The notes beneath the pieces are model-generated. The model made no database searches and was not told the origin of the DNA. It saw only the letters and a program-made list of their open reading frames with translations. Of a stretch of 64,000 bases of DNA, positions 1 through 6,184 are shown piece by piece. Origin of the DNA: QHCE01 sp041743105 (lineage in GTDB: Bacteria; Actinomycetota; Actinomycetes; Mycobacteriales; QHCE01). The position numbers and the translations under genes were made by a program. The stretch spans positions 27,845-91,844 of the forward strand of contig JBGTNI010000047.1 of the NCBI GenBank assembly GCA_041743105.1, written 5' to 3'. Position 1 is the stretch's first letter, and each line of letters starts with the position of its first letter.

Positions 1-33
1 CAACCGTTCCGATGCCAAAGATCGCAACAGTGG

Positions 34-951
34 TCACAGTCCCACCAAGGTCCGAAGGAAGAAAGCCAGATTGGCTGGACGTTCAGCTAGGCGTCGCATC
101 AAATATCCGTACCACGCGGTGCCGTACGGAACATATACGCGCACGGTATGGCCCGCGCCCAACAGCTCGCGGCGCTGCTGGGCATACGCTCCTAACAACA
201 TCTGAAACTCGAACGTGTCGACGTTCCGACGGTAATGGTAGGCCCGTTCGGAGGCAATGGCGACCATGCGCGCATCGTGTGTGGCGAACATAGGCCGTCC
301 GGCACCGGCCAGCAGCACATTGAGGCAACGGACGTACGACCGATCCACCTCATGCCGGGCCTGATAGGCCACCGATTCTGGCGCCGCATAAGCGCCTTTA
401 CACAGCCGCACTCGCGAACCTGGCATGGCGAGATCGCGGCAGTCGGCTTCAGTCCGCCGCAAATATGCCTGTACCACGGCGCCGGTGTCCGGATACTCCT
501 TACGCAGCACCCCCAGGGCATCCAGTGCTGCATCGATCGTGGTGTGATCCTCGGCATCCAACGTGACCGTAGTACCCACCTCCTGCGCCACCTGGCAGAT
601 GGTGGCTGCGTTGGCAATCGCGCGCTGAAGGTCGAAGCGCTGACCCAGCGCAGACAACTTCACGCTTACTTCTGCAAATGGCGTTGCCTGACAATAGTGT
701 AGCTCCCGCAAGAGCGCACAGTAGGCAGCCGTGACAGCGTCGGCGCCGGCCGGATCTACGACGTCTTCGCCCAGAAAATCGATGGTGGTGTTATAGCCGT
801 CTACGTGTAAGCCACGTGCGATTTCCACAGCGTCTTCTAGCGTTGTCCCGGCGACGAATCGTCGCACCACCGCGGCGGTTAGCGACGCGGAAGAGACCAG
901 CTGCTCCATCCGCTTGCTACCAGCCGCGGCAAGAATCACTGATCGCAACAT
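34..951 (-). CDS. putB: Proline dehydrogenase (PRODH barrel)
   Basis: FAD-dependent oxidation of L-proline to pyrroline-5-carboxylate, the first step of proline catabolism. The 305-residue protein is a monofunctional PRODH barrel without the P5C dehydrogenase half of PutA. Family motifs are visible in order: SVKLSALGQ, LDAEDHTT, VQAYLRRTE, RVRLCKGAY, FATHDARM, FEFQMLLG, and the C-terminal YLMRRLAERP, whose arginines bind the substrate carboxylate in the family. The ATG at 951 is preferred over a GTG at 960. The usual partner, P5C dehydrogenase, is not upstream on this strand and could only lie beyond the left edge of the window. The gene is divergent from the unknown gene at 1217. Confidence 0.93.
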   Translation of the reverse strand: MLRSVILAAAGSKRMEQLVSSASLTAAVVRRFVAGTTLEDAVEIARGLHVDGYNTTIDFLGEDVVDPAGADAVTAAYCALLRELHYCQATPFAEVSVKLSALGQRFDLQRAIANAATICQVAQEVGTTVTLDAEDHTTIDAALDALGVLRKEYPDTGAVVQAYLRRTEADCRDLAMPGSRVRLCKGAYAAPESVAYQARHEVDRSYVRCLNVLLAGAGRPMFATHDARMVAIASERAYHYRRNVDTFEFQMLLGAYAQQRRELLGAGHTVRVYVPYGTAWYGYLMRRLAERPANLAFFLRTLVGL

Positions 952-1216
952 GCTGTGCACTCTAGCGTCGTTGCGTTCGGATGGCTCTTAGGTCGTGTGC
1001 GCATATGCGCAGTTGTTCATAGACGAACCTTGCTGACCGCTGAAGACCTGGTAAGCAGACGACACCCCTGCGTCTAGAAGTAGTGAGACAATGGGGGATG
1101 GCGCAGTTCTCCGCCTTGGGTAATCGCGACTGCGGGTTGACAATCATGCGGGCCGCGAGGGGCAGTGCCGTGACGATTTCCGCCGACCCCGGAATGACCG
1201 TACGTAAGGTGGGTTG

Positions 1217-2650
1217 ATGGACGAAACGACCAGACGCCTGGTGTCCGCCGCCGCAATCAGCGCGGCGCACAACGCGAATATGATCGAACGTACCAACGAA
1301 CCGATTCCGGGGTCTTGGGGCGAGTACTACCGTAGCTTCCAGCGCGAATGCGAGCAAGGTCAAAACGCATGCATCATGCAGGAAATGAGCGACACCGACC
1401 CCGCTTCTGAACTTCGAGGCCTGATAGCCGAAAGTGATCCGCACATACCGGGGCAGGCTCAAGCACGAGTTGCGGGATACCTGCACCAATATTTGCGGGT
1501 TCCTCCGCCCAATCTGGAGGATTTTCTGGCCGGCAATAGGGCTTACATCGACTGGATAATAGCAGAAGGTCGAGGGCTTCTCGGGAATATGCAGACTGAA
1601 GCAGGCCGCGCGGAGCTGGACGAAAAAATCAGGATGGCTGAGCGCACCGCGGCGCACGAACTCCGAGCGCTTAAGAACGGGGGGCATTCGCCGCAGGAAC
1701 GGTTGGTTGAACTCATTGGGCAAGCCCCCGATGTCTTCGCACACCAAGCGTTTCCGCCGGAGCTTCGTCTGCTGGCGAGCCGGGCGCTGCTTCGCGGCGA
1801 AGGATCACACGGTGGTTATCTAGCAGAGCTTGCCTTGACTAGGGCGGAGAAACGGGCACTCCTCAGGGAGGATCGCTTCCCGCTGGTGGACCCGGACTCC
1901 GGCGGCGTCGTCGCGATGACCGCCGATTCCCCGAAGAAAATCAGGATGTTCCTGCTCACCGGCCGGGAGCCGGGAAACATCCGGCAGCTCACCAGGGAGC
2001 TTGCATGGGCGGCGCAGCAAGCCGAACTTTTCAGCAATCTCGAGGCTGTGGTGGTTCCGCCCGGTGAGTCGCCAGTCACCCCCGAGCTCCGAGCTCGGGG
2101 GTCGATACTGACCGTGGTGACTGCGCCAGGGCGGGCGGCGAAGCAACCTGGTTGGCTAGCGAGCGAGCGGGATAGCTTCAACTTCTGGAGAAGCAGTTTG
2201 CACCATCCGCCCACCATCATGGCTCATCGTGGCGCCGTTAGTGACGCTCTCGATCACGGCTTACTCGACCGGCGACCTTCAGGAGCGGGGGTGATTCTCC
2301 ACACTTTCGGACGAAGCTCAGCGAGGGAACCCACGCTGCCCGATCACGTTCGCCACCTCTCAGGGCCCGACCGTGAGTTACGAGACTTAGAGCTGGCGGT
2401 ACCCACCGGAAGGTTCGATGAAGGAGCACCCCCACCCGCCATCGTGGCTGCCCTCGGGCTGTGGCCCGACGCGGTCCTCAGACCGACATCTATCGGGCGC
2501 GGTTCACGAGTCGCTGGTGACCGCCTTTACGACGACATGACGTTCGCGCAACCGCCAGGAGCTCGGCGTCAGCTTCCAGAATTGCTTGGTCGCCTAACGG
2601 GTGGTTCGGGATTCCCACCTCGAAGGAGCGATAAGCGGCATGGGCGATAA
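1217..2650 (+). CDS. Unknown 477-residue protein
   Basis: I do not recognise this family. The ATG at 1217 is preferred over the adjacent in-frame TTG at 1214 because AAGG at 1206-1209 sits 7 nt upstream. There is no signal peptide or membrane segment. The first 200 residues are mostly helical and charged (ERTAAHELRAL, LRLLASRALLRG). The middle (about 210-340) looks alpha/beta, with KKIRMFLLTGR and a hydrophobic strand at LEAVVVPPGE. The C-terminal third is rich in G, P and R. Codon use looks like the neighbours, and the reverse-strand reading frames look like shadows. It stands alone between putB and the cytosine deaminase. No function is proposed. Confidence 0.75.
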   Translation: MDETTRRLVSAAAISAAHNANMIERTNEPIPGSWGEYYRSFQRECEQGQNACIMQEMSDTDPASELRGLIAESDPHIPGQAQARVAGYLHQYLRVPPPNLEDFLAGNRAYIDWIIAEGRGLLGNMQTEAGRAELDEKIRMAERTAAHELRALKNGGHSPQERLVELIGQAPDVFAHQAFPPELRLLASRALLRGEGSHGGYLAELALTRAEKRALLREDRFPLVDPDSGGVVAMTADSPKKIRMFLLTGREPGNIRQLTRELAWAAQQAELFSNLEAVVVPPGESPVTPELRARGSILTVVTAPGRAAKQPGWLASERDSFNFWRSSLHHPPTIMAHRGAVSDALDHGLLDRRPSGAGVILHTFGRSSAREPTLPDHVRHLSGPDRELRDLELAVPTGRFDEGAPPPAIVAALGLWPDAVLRPTSIGRGSRVAGDRLYDDMTFAQPPGARRQLPELLGRLTGGSGFPPRRSDKRHGR

Positions 2651-2702
2651 CGCATCGGTCGTTTTACCGGGCGGCTCGGCGTGGACACGCTAGGGTGGGG
2701 TC

Positions 2703-3158
2703 GTGATCACAGCCATAGATCGACAGCTGATGTCGACGGCAATCGACGAAGCCGAAGCCAGCCTGGCGGCCGGAGCCATCCCCATCGCAGCGACACTTGC
2801 CCGAGGCGACGAACTGCTTGGCATCGGCCATAACGAGCGGGTACAGCACTCTGACCCGATCGCGCACGGCGAAATCGCATGTCTGCGCAACGCCGGACGA
2901 CAGGCCAGCTACGCCGGCACCACGCTGTACACCACGTTGTCGCCGTGCCAGATGTGCTCCGGGGCGATCCTGCTGTTCAAGATCCCCCGCGTTGTCGTCG
3001 CCGAAGCCACCACCTTCGCCGGAGACCTGGGATTTCTGACCGCTCGGGGCGTCGATGTGGAGCTGCTCGACGACGCACGCTGTGTCGAGCTTATGCAGAC
3101 CTTCCAGCAACGCTATCCCGCCATCTGGGCCGAAGACATCGGCGAAGAACCCGCCTAA
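2703..3158 (+). CDS. Yeast-type cytosine deaminase
   Basis: Zinc-dependent deaminase expected to convert cytosine to uracil in pyrimidine salvage. The zinc site is complete: H55-G-E57 and P81-C82-x2-C85. Around it the sequence follows fungal Fcy1-type enzymes rather than tadA: TTLYTTLSPCQMCSGA, IPRVVV, TRGVDVELLDD and the C-terminal WAEDIGEE. Length (151 residues) also matches that family. A GTG start at 2703 is used. The transporter gene follows 38 bp downstream on the same strand, so co-transcription is likely. Substrate preference (cytosine rather than guanine or another base) is inferred from similarity of motifs only. Confidence 0.85.
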   Translation: MITAIDRQLMSTAIDEAEASLAAGAIPIAATLARGDELLGIGHNERVQHSDPIAHGEIACLRNAGRQASYAGTTLYTTLSPCQMCSGAILLFKIPRVVVAEATTFAGDLGFLTARGVDVELLDDARCVELMQTFQQRYPAIWAEDIGEEPA

Positions 3159-3196
3159 CGGGCCAGCCACTCCGCAGTGCCAAGTAGCATGCCGCC

Positions 3197-4099
3197 GTGA
3201 CCGCCACCCTCGCCCAGCTCCTCCCCGCTTTTGCCGGGCTTTTTATCGGCTATCTACTACGTCGTCGTGGAGTTTTCAACGCCGACGATGGCAGCTTTCT
3301 GTTCAGGCTCAGTTTCTACACATGCACGCCAGCGCTGACGTTCTCCTCGCTAGCCACTGCTTCCATCTCTGCGCATCTTCTGCTATTTCCACTGATGGCG
3401 GTAGGTGTAGCGAGCCTGACATTTGGTGGAGGCTGGTTAGTCGGTGCCCGGCTACGCCTATCGGGAGTTACAAAACCCACCTTCGTACTTGCCTGCATGA
3501 TCATCAACTCGGCTTTTGTGCTGATTTTCGCGCAAGCGTTGTACGGCGACGAAGGCGTAGCGCGCGTTGCCGCTTTCGAGGCGGTTAATCAATGCATTAC
3601 TTTCGGTTGGGCCTACGCGGTGGCCGCACGCAACAATCCCGACCACAAAGGTAGTCGGTTTCCAATTCGGAAGATTCTGCTCGCTCCACCGCTGTACGGC
3701 ATAGCTGCTGGCGTGGCGGTCAACCTTACGAACGTCGGCGTACCCAGCGCCGTAATGAATACCGCAAACACATTCGGTGCTGCCACGGTTTTCGTGCTCA
3801 CTGTCGCCACGGGAATTCTTTTTGCGCCCACGCGAACTGATTTCCTACTCACCGCCAAAGCCATTGGGGTCCGGCTGGTCGGTGGTCTAGCGATCGGAAT
3901 CGGCATTATCGGTGCCTTCGATCTCAGTGGCATGGATAAAGCTTTGGTGCTCATGCTGAGCGTGACGCCCGTTGCTTTCAACTGCGTGACGTTCGCGTCT
4001 GTGGAGAAGCTAGACGCCGACTTTGCCGCTGGGGCACTGTCGATCTCGCTGATATCGAGCCTGGTGCTGGTGACCGCGATCGCACTGTTCTGTGCCTAA
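3197..4099 (+). CDS. AEC-family (auxin efflux carrier type) permease
   Basis: Integral membrane transporter of 300 residues with about ten hydrophobic segments in two halves. The N-terminal half (PAFAGLFIGYLLRRRGVF, FYTCTPALTFSSL) and the C-terminal half (LMLSVTPVAFNCVTFA) carry the broken-helix Pro/Asn patterns of the AEC/bile-acid-sodium-symporter fold. The start is GTG 3197; an ATG at 3189 is out of frame. AEC members export or import organic anions and the substrate cannot be read from sequence. Its position directly behind the cytosine deaminase makes a nucleobase or related compound worth considering, but this is inference. Confidence 0.82.
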   Translation: MTATLAQLLPAFAGLFIGYLLRRRGVFNADDGSFLFRLSFYTCTPALTFSSLATASISAHLLLFPLMAVGVASLTFGGGWLVGARLRLSGVTKPTFVLACMIINSAFVLIFAQALYGDEGVARVAAFEAVNQCITFGWAYAVAARNNPDHKGSRFPIRKILLAPPLYGIAAGVAVNLTNVGVPSAVMNTANTFGAATVFVLTVATGILFAPTRTDFLLTAKAIGVRLVGGLAIGIGIIGAFDLSGMDKALVLMLSVTPVAFNCVTFASVEKLDADFAAGALSISLISSLVLVTAIALFCA

Positions 4100-4122
4100 C
4101 GTCTTTAGGCGACCTGAGATCC

Positions 4123-4518
4123 TTAGTGGCGACGTGTGACGCCAGGCTGCCTGTCGAAGCCGCTGTCGAAGCTCAGGACAGTGTCGATTCCGTGATGACG
4201 CATCACGGCCAAGTGCAGGGCGTCGCGCGCGGAGAGACGAAGACCGCCGAGGAGCAGCTGCTTAGCCACCTCTACGACAGGCTGCTCGATCGGTATGACA
4301 CTGTCGACGACTCCGAGAATGGCGTCGAACGCCGGCTGGATCGCGTCCAATCGGTTGATGGCGGAGTAACGGTGCAGGATTTCCTGAAGTACTTCCGCGT
4401 CCGTGACCAGGGATTCCCCGTTGCTTATCGCGGTTTCGAGCAACCGACGCGACACCGTCTTGTTGGCGTGTTCCGCGCCGACTAGATACATGGGAATGTT
4501 GGAGTCGATCAAGATCAT
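4123..4518 (-). CDS. vapC: PIN-domain toxin (VapC type)
   Basis: Predicted Mg-dependent ribonuclease toxin of a type II toxin-antitoxin pair. The 131-residue PIN fold shows the acidic positions expected: D5 in ILIDSN, an acidic residue in DAEVLQEIL, the central SARDALHLAV, and the terminal SFDSGFD. It overlaps its antitoxin gene by 4 bp (ATGA type), which is typical of translational coupling. The RNA target cannot be inferred. Confidence 0.9.
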   Translation of the reverse strand: MILIDSNIPMYLVGAEHANKTVSRRLLETAISNGESLVTDAEVLQEILHRYSAINRLDAIQPAFDAILGVVDSVIPIEQPVVEVAKQLLLGGLRLSARDALHLAVMRHHGIDTVLSFDSGFDRQPGVTRRH

Positions 4519-4772
4519 GCGGCGCCATTGCCCAGGTAGCCTCGTTCGACCTCGGCTAACATGATCTCGATATCAGAGGTTGGAAAAGCATTATCGGCCG
4601 CAGATGCAATGACGTGCAGTTTTCGTGCGGGGTCACCGACACTCTCACGTCGGCGAGCGGCTCGAATGACCTGACGCGTCCATTCCGAGACCGTCAACCC
4701 GTGATGCTCGGCGAGCGCGCGAATCTCGGTCAGCTCGCGCTCGCTCATCAGAACCTGTAGACGCGTACTCAT
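4515..4772 (-). CDS. vapB: Ribbon-helix-helix antitoxin (VapB type)
   Basis: Small DNA-binding antitoxin upstream of and overlapping the PIN toxin. Residues 1-45 look like a ribbon-helix-helix domain (STRLQVLMSERELTEIRAL, then GLTVSEWTRQVIRAA). The C-terminal half (SDIEIMLAEVERGYLG) would wrap the toxin. By family knowledge the complex represses its own promoter. An exact 6-bp inverted repeat sits over the start codon (see 4766-4782). Confidence 0.88.
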   Translation of the reverse strand: MSTRLQVLMSERELTEIRALAEHHGLTVSEWTRQVIRAARRRESVGDPARKLHVIASAADNAFPTSDIEIMLAEVERGYLGNGAA

Positions 4773-4782
4773 GTTGTGAGTA
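4766..4782. promoter_or_regulatory. Candidate operator over the vapB start codon
   Basis: TACTCA-tgttg-TGAGTA is a perfect 6-bp inverted repeat with a 5-nt spacer that includes the antitoxin ATG (4770-4772 on the plus strand). Autorepression at such a site fits known VapBC behaviour. The site itself is only a sequence observation. Confidence 0.4.
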
Positions 4783-4933
4783 TAGCAGCCTCATATAGGA
4801 GTACACTCGCTACGGCGTTAGGTGACAGCACTATGTCGGCGCGCGATTCAAACGTCCACGAACTCGACGTTTGCGCTGATTTCGTGCCGAAAATGACGTT
4901 TCTACGAGAGTCCGTGCCCATGGTTGCGAGGGA

Positions 4934-5542
4934 CTACAGATCGACCCGAACCCCGTTCGACCAGGGTAAATCGTGAAACTCCAGGGCGACGATTGAGACT
5001 GCCGGGTCGATATCGAACACGAAGGCCACGGTGGTTTCTTGGCGCCGCCACAACAGCTCGGGGAACGAGTTGTTACCCCTGGGCCCTGCGCCCTCCGAGG
5101 CCAACACATCTGGTTCATGTTTCTTGCCGTTAGAGTCCACGGCACGCTGCGGGTTCGCCAACAGAACGCGGGGCTGGTCGCCGACGTTACGTACCCGAAC
5201 CAAGTAAACGCAGTATTGTCCGTTGGCGGTGAACTGATCGGGCGCCACACCGATGACATCGACACCGCAACGCGACTCCTCGATTCGAAACGCGAGCTGG
5301 CCGTCTACGTGGGCACCCGGCCCCCGCTCGGTTCGGTTCGGCGGACTCTCATCCGATGAGTCTTGGGCGTACTTCTGGAAGACCCAACCGGCCATTGCAG
5401 TGAGGAACAGCCCTACCAGCAGCGCGCCTATTCCCGTAACAATAGTCAGCGTCCGACACCCGTAATCGGAGGTCTGCCCCGCGGTCGGAATGCTCTCGAC
5501 TTCCTCGTCGACGACGATGTAGTCAGGCGCTTGCTGCGACAT
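4934..5542 (-). CDS. Single-pass membrane protein, DUF4352-like outer domain
   Basis: About 202 residues: a 30-residue cytoplasmic start rich in acidic residues (VVDEEVES), one hydrophobic segment near residues 32-55 (TIVTGIGALLVGLFLTAMAG), then an extracytoplasmic beta-rich domain with two cysteines and DUF4352-like patterns (YCVYLVRVRNVGDQPR, VAFVFDIDP, VALEFHD). The ATG at 5542 is preferred over the one at 5560 because a GAGG sits 7 nt upstream. It is the last gene of the minus-strand run that begins with the TPR protein at 12374, 54 bp behind the tail-anchored repeat protein. Function unknown; a ligand-binding or stator-like role at the cell surface is conceivable but unsupported. Confidence 0.7.
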   Translation of the reverse strand: MSQQAPDYIVVDEEVESIPTAGQTSDYGCRTLTIVTGIGALLVGLFLTAMAGWVFQKYAQDSSDESPPNRTERGPGAHVDGQLAFRIEESRCGVDVIGVAPDQFTANGQYCVYLVRVRNVGDQPRVLLANPQRAVDSNGKKHEPDVLASEGAGPRGNNSFPELLWRRQETTVAFVFDIDPAVSIVALEFHDLPWSNGVRVDL

Positions 5543-5596
5543 CCTCTCGCCTCGGGCCATAACCCCATCGTCGCACGGCTTCGCTAACTCTTGGCC

Positions 5597-6184
5597 CTAG
5601 ATCAGCCAGATCACGAGCAACAGGACCGCCGCGAGCGCTACAACAGCCATGATCGAACTCAGGCGCCGTCGACGTCGTGTCGCGGCACGTTGCTTCACCG
5701 CATCGCGGGCGTGTTCGTCGAACACTCGACGCCGCGCGGCCCGCACTGCCGCGACGTCGACATCGACATCGGCGACGGCCCGGCGCAGTCGATCCACCAG
5801 TTCTGCAGGCGTAGCACTCTGCCGCGACGGCGGTGCGGCGAAGTTAGGTGCGGCGAAGTTAGGTGCGCTGAAGTTAGGTGCGCTGAAGTTGGGAATAGTA
5901 ACGTCAGGAATGAGTACCTGCGCGGCGACCAGGCGGGCCTGTGCATTCGACAGAGCACGCTTGGCCAGGATGCGCCACTGCTGCGACTGCGCCAACTGCT
6001 CGTCACGGATTCCACGCTGCGCCGCCAGATCGCTGTCTCCTTGAGCGCCGAGCTTAAGATGGCGGCGCTCGATGACCTGTGGAAGGTGACCCAAACTGCT
6101 CACCGCCTCGCAGTACTGCCGCCATGCCAGATCGGTGGGCTCGCCGCTAGTCGGCGCCGCGCCGATGGCTCCGTCGGTGCTCAT
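5597..6184 (-). CDS. Tail-anchored protein with NF(S/A)AP tandem repeats
   Basis: A 195-residue protein in three parts. Residues 1-85 are helical and charged. Around residues 95-120 there are four tandem copies of a five-residue unit, N-F-(S/A)-A-P, encoded by four 15-bp DNA repeats. The last third has an arginine-rich helix followed by a C-terminal hydrophobic anchor (MAVVALAAVLLLVIWLI) that ends the protein, so it should be a tail-anchored membrane protein with its bulk inside the cell. It overlaps the ATPase gene by 4 bp (ATGA), which argues for a joint complex or pathway. I know no family for it. Confidence 0.75.
   Translation of the reverse strand: MSTDGAIGAAPTSGEPTDLAWRQYCEAVSSLGHLPQVIERRHLKLGAQGDSDLAAQRGIRDEQLAQSQQWRILAKRALSNAQARLVAAQVLIPDVTIPNFSAPNFSAPNFAAPNFAAPPSRQSATPAELVDRLRRAVADVDVDVAAVRAARRRVFDEHARDAVKQRAATRRRRRLSSIMAVVALAAVLLLVIWLI
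5835..5894 (-). repeat. Four 15-bp tandem repeats inside the tail-anchored protein gene
   Basis: Plus-strand units gcggcgaagttaggt (twice exact), gcgctgaagttaggt and gcgctgaagttggga follow one another without gaps. They keep the frame and encode the NF(S/A)AP repeats. Copy-number change would lengthen or shorten the linker in 5-residue steps. Confidence 0.9.

Noticed and set aside
962..1747. 261-codon minus-strand frame opposite the unknown gene
   Set aside because: Its composition looks antisense (rich in R, S, C, P), and the plus-strand frame has a ribosome site and better codon use.
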